DNA from: Halalkalibacterium ligniniphilum
Lineage (GTDB): Bacteria; Bacillota; Bacilli; Bacillales; Bacillaceae_D
Reading direction: 5' to 3'
Assembly: GCF_000334155.1 (NCBI RefSeq)
Contig: NZ_ANNK01000092.1
Coordinates: 1 to 64,000, forward strand
DNA length: 64,000 nt
Part shown: positions 1 to 7,147 of the stretch, piece after piece
Layout: every line of letters begins with the position of its first letter
Position numbering within the stretch: position 1 is the first letter of the stretch
Program-made: the position numbers and the translations under genes
Notes under the pieces: generated by a model
Told to the model about the DNA's origin: nothing
The model's input: only the letters and a program-made list of their open reading frames with translations
Databases searched by the model: none

Positions 1-1
1 G

Positions 2-130
2 AAAGAAGCAGGTGAAAAAATGGTCCATCTAATGTCACTACCTCCCTTTCCTACAAGTTCATACGAATCCCTGCAAAAGAAATGTAAAAGGTTTTATTAT
101 TGGAGAAGATTTGATGCTTCCTTTTCATAG
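2..130 (+). CDS. possible 3' end of a CDS cut by the window edge
   Basis: An open frame enters from the left edge and runs 42 codons to a TAG at 128-130. It overlaps the stop of the convergent pterin dehydratase gene by 6 bases. The peptide (ends RRFDASFS) is not one I recognise, and its codons look plausible for this genome. It may be the end of a real gene or a chance or frameshifted tail; sequence to the left is needed to tell. Confidence 0.3.
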   Translation, partial: KEAGEKMVHLMSLPPFPTSSYESLQKKCKRFYYWRRFDASFS

Positions 131-421
131 CGAGGTTTCTTTATAGATTCGATCATAGTCTTGAATCAATTTTAAATCTAATTCAGTGATTCCCCGTGCG
201 TTCCATGATGTGAGTTTTAACGTGATGAGCAAATAATCAATTGAAATAAACGGATGATGGTTTTCATCTTCTGATAATTGAGCAATTTCGTTTACAAATT
301 TGATACCAGTTAAATATGAGCGGAAGCGGTACTTCTTAACAAGCCATTTATTATCATGAACCGTCCAACCCTCTACATCTTTCAGCTTTTCCTGTACAAT
401 CTCTAATTCAAGCTTCTTCAT
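125..421 (-). CDS. pterin-4a-carbinolamine dehydratase
   Basis: 98 aa, the usual length for the PCD/PhhB (DCoH) family. The product dehydrates 4a-hydroxytetrahydropterin so the cofactor used by aromatic amino acid hydroxylases can be recycled; in bacteria lacking such a hydroxylase it can serve other pterins. The family signature is visible: E-N-H-H-P near residues 53-57, followed by a conserved Trp-Asn-Ala-Arg-Gly-Ile-Thr stretch. It starts at an ATG 9 bases after AAAGGAG. It stands alone; no phenylalanine hydroxylase is seen in the window, although phenylalanine breakdown genes are. Confidence 0.85.
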   Translation of the reverse strand: MKKLELEIVQEKLKDVEGWTVHDNKWLVKKYRFRSYLTGIKFVNEIAQLSEDENHHPFISIDYLLITLKLTSWNARGITELDLKLIQDYDRIYKETSL

Positions 422-484
422 TATCTTCAGCTCCTTTTTAGTTTAGTTTACTATTCCAATCTGCTTATGTAAAAAATGCTCTTC

Positions 485-514
485 ACAAAAAAAAGACCGA
501 GTGCATGACTCGGT
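485..514 (-). terminator. rho-independent terminator of the YdjM-like gene
   Basis: Stem ACCGAGT (496-502) / ACTCGGT (508-514) with a 5-base loop, followed on the minus strand by a run of eight T. It lies just past the stop at 546. Confidence 0.85.
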
Positions 515-545
515 AAAAGTAATTACAGACCGTATTATCTATCCT

Positions 546-1022
546 TTAAAGGATGCTTAGAATTGTGAAAGTAAGCAAAACAACACAGACAAAGGTCTCA
601 CCAATGACAGAGCCTGTTTTGGTTGTAAAAGGGAACCGGACGCTCATTTTTATCGGGTAAAGCAAACGAATCCCCCTAGGGGTCATAGCATCTAGGATAA
701 GATGACTTACGATCCCAATAAGTAAACCAGCCTGAATATCTGCTGCTCCATTGATCATCAAAAGGTTCGTCAACCATGTAATAAGAAATAAGAATAACAG
801 ACTGTGTGTAACGGAACGGTGCCCAAAAATACGAAGTAAAAAATGAGAAATAAACGGAACCATTCGTCCGACCATAGACTTCGGGTGACAAATATCCGGT
901 ATGACTGAACCGAATAAAGCTGCACTATAAAAATAGAGAGTTTCTTGGACGTGGACGTCAAAAAGCTGTGTAGAAATGGTGGCAGCAGCAAGGCCGCCTA
1001 AAATATGTGTAGGTCCTTTCAT
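546..1022 (-). CDS. YdjM-like membrane-bound metal-dependent hydrolase (DUF457)
   Basis: 158 aa with several hydrophobic segments. Conserved His/Asp clusters of the YdjM/DUF457 family are visible: the N-terminal THxxGG, an IPDxCHP near residue 43, GHRxxTHSL around residues 67-75 and a later HLxLDAxTPRG. Family members sit in the membrane and are predicted metal-dependent hydrolases; some are LexA-regulated, but I see no LexA box here. No neighbour suggests a pathway. Substrate unknown. Confidence 0.75.
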   Translation of the reverse strand: MKGPTHILGGLAAATISTQLFDVHVQETLYFYSAALFGSVIPDICHPKSMVGRMVPFISHFLLRIFGHRSVTHSLLFLFLITWLTNLLMINGAADIQAGLLIGIVSHLILDAMTPRGIRLLYPIKMSVRFPFTTKTGSVIGETFVCVVLLTFTILSIL

Positions 1023-1298
1023 GCTGTCACGTCCCTATGTAGGATTACTTAACAAACTAGAATGTACGTTTGTAATTTGCGAGGCAAAGTCCATTATACC
1101 TCTCTTAGAGCTTTAAAATCAATCAGGTTTTGTAAATCGTTAAAATAGCAAAAAAAAGTAACCAACTCTTATTAAGTTTAGAGACTGATAGCGTATAGGT
1201 AACTTTGTTCTTATTGCCGGCTTTCGCTTTTCAGATAATTTTTGTTGTCTTTGCTCGCCTTCTAATGCAGGTTAATCAAAACAATTACGATTTAAAGA

Positions 1299-2507
1299 TT
1301 ACTCTTGCACGATCGGTGCTGATGGCAATGGATCTGGAAGCTGAGCCCATTGGTCTTCTCTTTCCATTTCTCCTTCTGTTAATAAGCAACGATCAAGCAT
1401 TCTCTCAATTTCCTTCTGTTGAAGTTCAATCCCGATAAACACCAATTCATTGATTCGATCTCCATACGTTTCATCCCAATATCGGTTCACTTCGATTTCC
1501 TCTGCTAATATTTCCTCTTGCTCCTCTTTAGGTAGAGCAGCTACCCATTGACCCGCTGCTTCAAATAAGATGGAAGGCCCTGCTTGGCTTAATAAAACGG
1601 CATGGTCATGTCTTGTTGCTAGCCATAGAAATCCTTTCGCTCGAACCACTTCATCTGGCCAATCTTCCAGAAATTCCATCAGACGCGAGGGATGAAATGG
1701 ACGCTTTCGACGGTAGACAAAAGAAGAAATCCCATATTCTTCGGTCTCTGGTTGATGCTCTTGTTGAAGTTCTTTTATCCAACCAGCAGATTGACTCGCT
1801 TTTTCAAAATCAAATCGACCTGTATTTAAAATATCCTCTTTCTTTACTGCCCCATTAGAGGTGCGAATAATATTCGCTTCAGGCTGCAAAGCTCGAATCA
1901 CTTTTTCTAATTTATCAAGCTCATCTGCTTCTACTAGGTCACATTTATTCAAAAGTAAAACGTCACAAAATTCAATTTGGTCAATTAATAGATCAACCAC
2001 TTCTCTTGTATCCGTTTCATCAGCGGCAAGATTCCGGTCCAATAAGCTTTCTCCTGATTCATAGTCATGCCAAAATCGATACGCATCGACAACCGTAACC
2101 ATCGTATCTAGTCGAGTTAAAGACGTGAGGTCAATCTTCATTTCTTCATCTATGTATGAAAAGGTTTGAGCGACTGGAACAGGCTCACTAATTCCTGTTG
2201 ATTCAATTAAGATGTAATCCACTTCACCAGCTTTTGCTAGCCTTTCCACTTCAACAAGTAAGTCTTCTCGTAGCGTACAGCAAATGCAACCGTTTGACAG
2301 CTCTACAAGCTTTTCATCTGTTCGAGTGAACTGCGACCCACTTTTAATAAGGTCAGCATCAATATTAATTTCACTCATATCGTTTACAATAACAGCGAGC
2401 TTTAATCCCTCTCTCTGATTTAAAATATTGTTTAAGATCGTTGTTTTTCCTGCTCCTAAATAACCACTAAGTACCGTAACAGGAATTCGTTTGTCTTGTA
2501 TCATCAT
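1299..2507 (-). CDS. zagA: COG0523/CobW-family GTPase, Zur-regulated metallochaperone (ZagA/YciC-like)
   Basis: 402 aa, close to Bacillus subtilis ZagA/YciC. G1/Walker A GYLGAGKT lies at residues 15-22, the metal-binding CxCC at 74-77 (C-I-C-C), NKCD supplies guanine specificity, and a C-terminal CobW_C domain follows. The start (ATG ATG) follows AAAGGAG. The family uses GTP hydrolysis to deliver metal, and the Bacillus zinc-starvation member supports zinc-dependent folate synthesis. A near-perfect Zur box sits 19 bases upstream of the start, so induction by zinc shortage is expected. The gene symbol is assigned on family plus operator; a CobW paralog with another role is possible. Confidence 0.8.
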   Translation of the reverse strand: MMIQDKRIPVTVLSGYLGAGKTTILNNILNQREGLKLAVIVNDMSEINIDADLIKSGSQFTRTDEKLVELSNGCICCTLREDLLVEVERLAKAGEVDYILIESTGISEPVPVAQTFSYIDEEMKIDLTSLTRLDTMVTVVDAYRFWHDYESGESLLDRNLAADETDTREVVDLLIDQIEFCDVLLLNKCDLVEADELDKLEKVIRALQPEANIIRTSNGAVKKEDILNTGRFDFEKASQSAGWIKELQQEHQPETEEYGISSFVYRRKRPFHPSRLMEFLEDWPDEVVRAKGFLWLATRHDHAVLLSQAGPSILFEAAGQWVAALPKEEQEEILAEEIEVNRYWDETYGDRINELVFIGIELQQKEIERMLDRCLLTEGEMEREDQWAQLPDPLPSAPIVQE

Positions 2508-2525
2508 TATCCGCTCCTTTTTAAC

Positions 2526-2546
2526 AAATCGTAATAGTTACGATTT
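2526..2546. promoter_or_regulatory. Zur box
   Basis: Inverted repeat AAATCGTAAT-a-GTTACGATTT, 9 of 10 arm positions matching the Bacillus Zur consensus (AAATCGTAATnATTACGATTT). It lies directly upstream of the ZagA-like gene, where zinc-bound Zur would block transcription. Confidence 0.85.
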
Positions 2547-2786
2547 ATAAGTTAGAATTATAGTAGATAACGTTCCGTTTGTAAATAGCTTACTGCGTGA
2601 TTCTTTTAAAGACTTGGTTTAATAAATGTGAAGAATGACTGTTAAGTACCAAATCTTAGAATGACCTCTCGCTTTTTTATGAATAAAAACCTATTTTTAC
2701 CGAACTTTTTTTAAAATATCCGTTTAACATTCCTCACTGATCTGTAGTAATTTGATACATGATGAAACACCTATGTAGTAAAAAGC

Positions 2787-2818
2787 GACACTCTCGAAAA
2801 CATAGATTCGTTGTTGTC
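2787..2818. promoter_or_regulatory. candidate upstream activator site for a sigma-54 activator
   Basis: Inverted repeat GACA-N4-CGAA-N8-TTCG-N4-TGTC. It lies about 35 bases upstream of the -24 element at 2851. Its half-site (ACA-N3-TCG) also occurs as an inverted repeat between the two sigma-54 promoters of the monooxygenase island at 12468-12495. Binding by the AcoR-type regulator at 4834-6855 is inferred. Confidence 0.45.
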
Positions 2819-2850
2819 TTAAATTATTGCAGGTTACCCTCCCCTCGTCG

Positions 2851-2868
2851 TTGGCACTATTTTTGCAT
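2851..2868 (+). promoter_or_regulatory. sigma-54 (-24/-12) promoter
   Basis: TTGGCAC-tattt-TTGCAT, with GG at 2853-2854 and GC at 2865-2866 separated by exactly 10 bases, the invariant spacing of SigL promoters. It is 75 bases upstream of the IDEAL-domain gene and points toward it. Confidence 0.8.
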
Positions 2869-2940
2869 ATTTAAAAGCAACATCTTATTTTAAAAGGAGT
2901 AACTCTTCACGATTTTAGGAGTTCATGGAGGGATTTCAAA

Positions 2941-3306
2941 ATGAGGAACCAAAGAGCGTTTCAAGCAGGTGATGTTGTTAGAATCATTAATCCTAACAAT
3001 CTGCTTTATGGAGAGGTTTCAATTATCGATTCTCAAAAAGAAAATTATTATATTTTAAATCTATCTAATGGTAAAAAAATCACATGCTATCATCAAGACA
3101 TTGTTTCTTGTTTAAGCTATAAAGAATACAAAAAATTATTAAAAGCACACCTAATTCAATTGCAAATTTTAGCTGTTGATTTAGGTGATAAAAAATGGTT
3201 TGAGGAACTGGGCGAAATATACGACAAATTTCAGCTTTATGATGTGCAGAAAGAAATTTTCAATGAACATAACTTAGGAGAAAACATGGAAGGAGAAATC
3301 AGATGA
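2941..3306 (+). CDS. IDEAL-domain protein, unknown function
   Basis: 121 aa. The N-terminal half (residues 5-45: AGDVVRIINPNNLLYGEV...) looks like a small SH3/KOW-like beta fold. The C-terminal half (about 60-100) resembles the Bacillus IDEAL domain: a helix ending L..A.DLGDKKWFEEL. Molecular function is unknown. A GGAGGG site lies at 2928-2933, 7 bases before the ATG. The stop overlaps the start of the next gene (ATGA), so the two are translationally coupled. The sigma-54 promoter upstream suggests it belongs to the regulon of the nearby AcoR-type activator. Confidence 0.7.
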   Translation: MRNQRAFQAGDVVRIINPNNLLYGEVSIIDSQKENYYILNLSNGKKITCYHQDIVSCLSYKEYKKLLKAHLIQLQILAVDLGDKKWFEELGEIYDKFQLYDVQKEIFNEHNLGENMEGEIR

Positions 3307-4214
3307 AGAAAAAAGTAAGGTGGGGTCTAGTTAATTCGTTAGAAAATGCACACAAAAATGTATTACAATTGATCGATGATTCTTGCATAGAGATCTATAC
3401 CGGTGCAAATTTTTCAGCCTTACTGAAGGAGCCAACAATTGATGCCATCTTTCTTCCCACCATAACCGATCAGGATGTCGAGTTAATTCTATCTTCTGCT
3501 TGCACAAAAAAACAAATTCTTTCTACAAACTTTGCACAATTAAGTGTTCAAAAAGCCTATGAATTGGTTACTTACTGCAAAGAAAATAATATTTTTATGG
3601 TAGATGCAGTTTATCACTCATTGATTGCTGCTTTAACGACCAAAATCCAGGAAGGGACCGTTGGTACGATCAAAATGATTAGAGCAAGCTTCTTCAAAAC
3701 TCCTGTCCAACATGACGTTAATAGTAAGGAACAGCCAAAAGCTGGAGCTTTACACACCTTGGGCTGGTATTGTATCAATACAATACACTATCTTGTCGAT
3801 CATGACCCGCTCATCATCACCTCAATGGGAACTGTTAATCATGACGCCGTCGATACAACGACAATCGCCCTCTTACATTATCCAAATCAAGTACATGCCG
3901 TTGTTGATTGCAGTATTGAGCTAGATTCGCTTCACCGATATGAGATTTTCGGCACGAATGGAGCGATTACGCTTTTAATTGATGATGATATACTATATTC
4001 TCCCGTTCATGGTGTAAAATACGTGAATGATTGTATCCTACAAAATCGAAAAACTGAACACTTTGAAAGTAATATTTTGAGTAGCCTAAAAGCCATTGAT
4101 GGAATTCTTCAATCAATGAAGCAACAATCTACCATGTCCTTGACAAAATCAAAAAAGAAAGCTTATCGATGGGGAGAGGAATGCGGTATCGCCTCACTTT
4201 TGCAAAGGTTATAA
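3303..4214 (+). CDS. Gfo/Idh/MocA-family oxidoreductase-like protein, degenerate
   Basis: 303 aa. The layout is that of the family: N-terminal Rossmann half, then an alpha/beta C-terminal half starting near IQEGTVGTIKMIRASFF, with HTLGWYCINTIHYL matching the usual G-x-Y-x-I-x-x-hh-L. Two hallmarks are missing: the N-terminal glycine-rich GxGxxG (here WGLVNSLENA) and the catalytic E-K-P (here S-T-N in ILSTNFAQLS). It may not bind NAD(P) or not be catalytic. It is coupled by ATGA overlap to the IDEAL gene and shares its sigma-54 promoter. A terminator follows. Substrate cannot be guessed. Confidence 0.7.
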   Translation: MKKKVRWGLVNSLENAHKNVLQLIDDSCIEIYTGANFSALLKEPTIDAIFLPTITDQDVELILSSACTKKQILSTNFAQLSVQKAYELVTYCKENNIFMVDAVYHSLIAALTTKIQEGTVGTIKMIRASFFKTPVQHDVNSKEQPKAGALHTLGWYCINTIHYLVDHDPLIITSMGTVNHDAVDTTTIALLHYPNQVHAVVDCSIELDSLHRYEIFGTNGAITLLIDDDILYSPVHGVKYVNDCILQNRKTEHFESNILSSLKAIDGILQSMKQQSTMSLTKSKKKAYRWGEECGIASLLQRL

Positions 4215-4276
4215 TTATTTTATGCAATTCATAAAATAACACTTTATAGATTGAAAGGCTTAACATGAAGAGGCGG

Positions 4277-4313
4277 GCATGATAGGCTAGGAACAGCCTG
4301 GATCATGCTTTTT
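4277..4313 (+). terminator. rho-independent terminator of the IDEAL/Gfo-Idh operon
   Basis: GCATGAT-AGGCT-loop-AGCCT-GG-ATCATGC followed by TTTTT. The 5' arm also lies inside a longer alternative pairing (GCGGGCA at 4273-4279 with TGCCCGC at 4328-4334), so two mutually exclusive folds are possible. Confidence 0.8.
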
Positions 4314-4420
4314 CTCGCTAGTGATCCTGCCCGCGAAGGCTCCATTTCAAATTATATTTAACTTATATTTTAATTTTTTATCCATTCATTCATCGTTTTA
4401 TCAATAATTATCTAGGAAGG

Positions 4421-4765
4421 CTATGCGTTTTCCTTAGCTTTACGATAGCTTTCTAACCCTTTTTGACCAAAGAAAAACATGGCCATCAGCTCATCCTTAT
4501 CCTCCCATTTCTCAAAATCCTCTGGTAACCATTCATACAAATCTGAAATGGCTGCCTCCTGAAGCATTTTTGAAACAACAACCAATTGATGAGGTTTGAT
4601 GCGGTGTTCTTCCTGACAAGCATTCATCAATTTCGTAAATAAATTTAGGACATTATTCTGCTCTTCGTTGTTCCAAGAAACGGCTGCAGTGCTAAATTCA
4701 ATGATAAGGCTCGATACTTTTTCTCGCTCCTCATGTCCTAATTCACTCCATAATACAGGCTCCAT
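4421..4765 (-). CDS. hypothetical protein downstream of the sigma-54 activator
   Basis: 114 aa, acidic, mostly helical, with no signal peptide or membrane segment and no domain I recognise. The start ATG follows AGGGGAATG. It begins 68 bases after the stop of the AcoR-type activator on the same strand and is probably co-transcribed with it. A role in the monooxygenase island is possible only by position. Confidence 0.6.
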   Translation of the reverse strand: MEPVLWSELGHEEREKVSSLIIEFSTAAVSWNNEEQNNVLNLFTKLMNACQEEHRIKPHQLVVVSKMLQEAAISDLYEWLPEDFEKWEDKDELMAMFFFGQKGLESYRKAKENA

Positions 4766-4833
4766 GAAATCATTCCCCTTTTCTCATCGTTTTATTGTTT
4801 ACAGACTCATGATTATGAAAATCGTTCTAAAAT

Positions 4834-6855
4834 TTATCTTTTCTTATAGGATGAAACGGCTTTTAGCTTCCTATAGATTGTACTTCGATGAATTCCAAGC
4901 CTTCGTGCAGCCTCTGCTACATTACCATTTACCTTCTCTAGCGTAGTGAGAATAAATTGTAATTCTTTGTCTTTTATACTCGTTTCTTTAAATTCCTCAT
5001 TTTGCTTTAGCATTCCTCTCGATTCAATTTTCTTATCATCGTTAAATGATTCTTCATTCGTTTGAATATGCTCTCTTTGGTTTATTCTATTTTTGCTTAT
5101 TTCAACGGGTAAATCGCAGATATCGATAAAATCTCCTGATGTATTTGTAGCCAATCGATAGGCGATATTGCGAAGTTCACGGACATTTCCTGGCCACCTA
5201 TATTCTTGAAGTATGCGCAGCACCGACTCATTTACCTGTAAAGGTGAGCGACCTATTTCTCTACATGCTTTTTTTAAATGGTAATCAATTAATAAAGGGA
5301 TGTCTTCCATACGATTTCTAAGAGACGGGATATGAATACAAAGAATATTGAGGCGATAAAAAAGATCTCGACGAAACTGTCCGTTTTCTACAGCTGTCAA
5401 AAGATCCCGATTTGTAGCAGCCACGACTCTAACATTCAAGGGGATAGGCTTTTGTGCTCCTACAGGAACAACTTCACCTTCCTCCAAGACCCGCAATAAA
5501 AACGTTTGCATTTCTAAGGGCATTTCACCAATCTCATCTAAAAAGATGGTACCACCTTGAGCTTGTTTAAACTTTCCTGCTTTTCCCCCTTTTGCCGCAC
5601 CGGTAAATGTTCCCCCCTCAAAACCAAATAATTCACTAACCCCAAGCTCTTTAGGCAAGGCACCACAATTTACTGCTACAAATGGTCCATCAGCCCTTTT
5701 GCTGGCATTGTGAATCGATTGTGCAAATAATTCTTTTCCTGTACCGCTTTCACCTTCAATTAAAATCGGCAAGTCTGTCCCAGCTGCTGAAAGTGCTTCT
5801 TTGATAGTGGACGTAAATATTTTTGATTGTCCGATCATGCTTGAAAAAGAATGCTTAATTGTAGAAGCGTTTACCTTGATTCCTTCATACTTAGGAGGAA
5901 CTGCATGCACGATTAATCCAATAGGCCGTCCTTGATCCGCATAAGGAACCGTAACAAATTTCCATCTTCCTTTCGTTGTTTCAACCTCCCAGCTTTCTTC
6001 CGACGTTCGTTGCAATATTTTTGGCGGCAAGCCCATTAATTGATGATTTTCATCAATTAATTTATTTTCATACAGTAGAGGATCAGCTTTTATTACGATA
6101 CCTCCCATATCCAGAGCAGCTAATGGAATAGTAGGTGTTCTCATCGTTGCTTCAAAATAATTAGCCAGCATCTTATAACGATCCATTTCTAACTCTTGTC
6201 GAATTTCCCCCTCAATCGCTCGTGCAATTGTTAGGACGACCGAAAGGGTATAAGGATGAGCGCCCTTCCATAATCCTGTTAAATCAATGACACCTAAAAC
6301 TTCATCTGTAAGGGGATCAAGAATCGGGGCTGCAGAGCACGTCCACTCATGTACTTCTTGGCAAAAATGTTCTGCAGCAAATACTTGAATAGGAGATTTC
6401 GTAGCTAGCACCGTACCAATGGCATTCGTACCTGAATCATTTTCAGCCCACGATGAACCGACAACAAAGTTCATTTTTTCAGCTTTTCCCTGTAATGAAA
6501 ACGCCCCATCAATGTGGTTAATTTCACCTTTTGAATTAGTGATGACTAATAAATTGTTCATTTCAACAACCTTGTCTTTTATATCTCTTAAGTAGGGCAA
6601 TAAATGTCGATATAGTCGACTATTAACAAATTCTTCACTGGCCTGCTGATTTGATGATATAATCGGTGCGCGAGTCGCAACAGGGTCCACACCTTTTCTT
6701 AAACAACGTTGCCATGACTGCACCATTTCCGGTCTGAGACTTAGATGTTCAGGAATTTTTTTTTGAATGATAAAATGCTCCCAGATTTCTTCAAGTCTAT
6801 TTCGTTCCAATTTATGATTCGTATATGGTTGGAATGGTTTAATACGGTTGTTCAT
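4834..6855 (-). CDS. AcoR/MimR-type sigma-54-dependent transcriptional activator
   Basis: 673 aa. N-terminal AcoR-type sensor with GAF-like region (about 80-225) and a PAS-like region (240-320). AAA+ domain: Walker A GESGTGKE at 368-375, sigma-54-contact loop at 415-420, Walker B GGTIFLDE at 434-441, arginine-finger segment FRRDLFYR. Fis-type helix-turn-helix at about 643-665 (NVAEAARRLGIHRSTIYRKL). The contact loop reads G-T-F-T-G-A instead of GAFTGA. The start follows GGGGGTGAG. The gene lies beside the monooxygenase genes, as mimR does in mycobacteria, and three sigma-54 promoters flank it, so it most likely activates the island in response to the substrate or its alcohol. Confidence 0.9.
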   Translation of the reverse strand: MNNRIKPFQPYTNHKLERNRLEEIWEHFIIQKKIPEHLSLRPEMVQSWQRCLRKGVDPVATRAPIISSNQQASEEFVNSRLYRHLLPYLRDIKDKVVEMNNLLVITNSKGEINHIDGAFSLQGKAEKMNFVVGSSWAENDSGTNAIGTVLATKSPIQVFAAEHFCQEVHEWTCSAAPILDPLTDEVLGVIDLTGLWKGAHPYTLSVVLTIARAIEGEIRQELEMDRYKMLANYFEATMRTPTIPLAALDMGGIVIKADPLLYENKLIDENHQLMGLPPKILQRTSEESWEVETTKGRWKFVTVPYADQGRPIGLIVHAVPPKYEGIKVNASTIKHSFSSMIGQSKIFTSTIKEALSAAGTDLPILIEGESGTGKELFAQSIHNASKRADGPFVAVNCGALPKELGVSELFGFEGGTFTGAAKGGKAGKFKQAQGGTIFLDEIGEMPLEMQTFLLRVLEEGEVVPVGAQKPIPLNVRVVAATNRDLLTAVENGQFRRDLFYRLNILCIHIPSLRNRMEDIPLLIDYHLKKACREIGRSPLQVNESVLRILQEYRWPGNVRELRNIAYRLATNTSGDFIDICDLPVEISKNRINQREHIQTNEESFNDDKKIESRGMLKQNEEFKETSIKDKELQFILTTLEKVNGNVAEAARRLGIHRSTIYRKLKAVSSYKKR

Positions 6856-7007
6856 ATTCTCACCCCCAAATAAACGAGCTTTAGAAATGTCTTAATCAAA
6901 CATGAGACTTCGATGTTCTCTCTCTTTTATCTTCACTTAATTTATTCTTGTTAAAAGATAGATTACCTTTTTTTAAAATTCAGAATTTTTTACTTTTTAA
7001 TATAGCT

Positions 7008-7051
7008 CATTCCTTTACGTGTGCGAGTTTTGCATTCACAGTAAAGGAATG
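7008..7051. repeat. large inverted repeat between groEL and regulator
   Basis: CATTCCTTTAC (7008-7018) pairs perfectly with GTAAAGGAATG (7041-7051), with TGTG/CACA pairing inside. Neither side has a clean T run, so it is a poor terminator. It may act as a processing or barrier hairpin past the groEL stop at 7148. Confidence 0.6.
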
Positions 7052-7147
7052 GCTTTGATGAAACCTAATGTTTTTAAAAGTAGACATTGTTACATTTAAC
7101 AATAACGTGCTTACATGTTTATTTTTTATTCAATTTCTAAATGGAAA

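Larger units (their letters stand above)
2508..2940. other. intergenic region between zagA-like gene and IDEAL/Gfo-Idh operon
   Basis: 433 bases without a gene. It holds the leftward Zur-controlled promoter at its left end and a rightward sigma-54 promoter with an upstream inverted repeat at its right end (separate entries). The AT-rich stretch 2560-2780 shows nothing else I can support. Confidence 0.6.

Noticed and set aside
1281-1296. Second Zur-like half-site (ATTACGATTT) near the end of the zagA-like gene
   Set aside because: Only one arm matches; the other side has no symmetry and no gene starts nearby.
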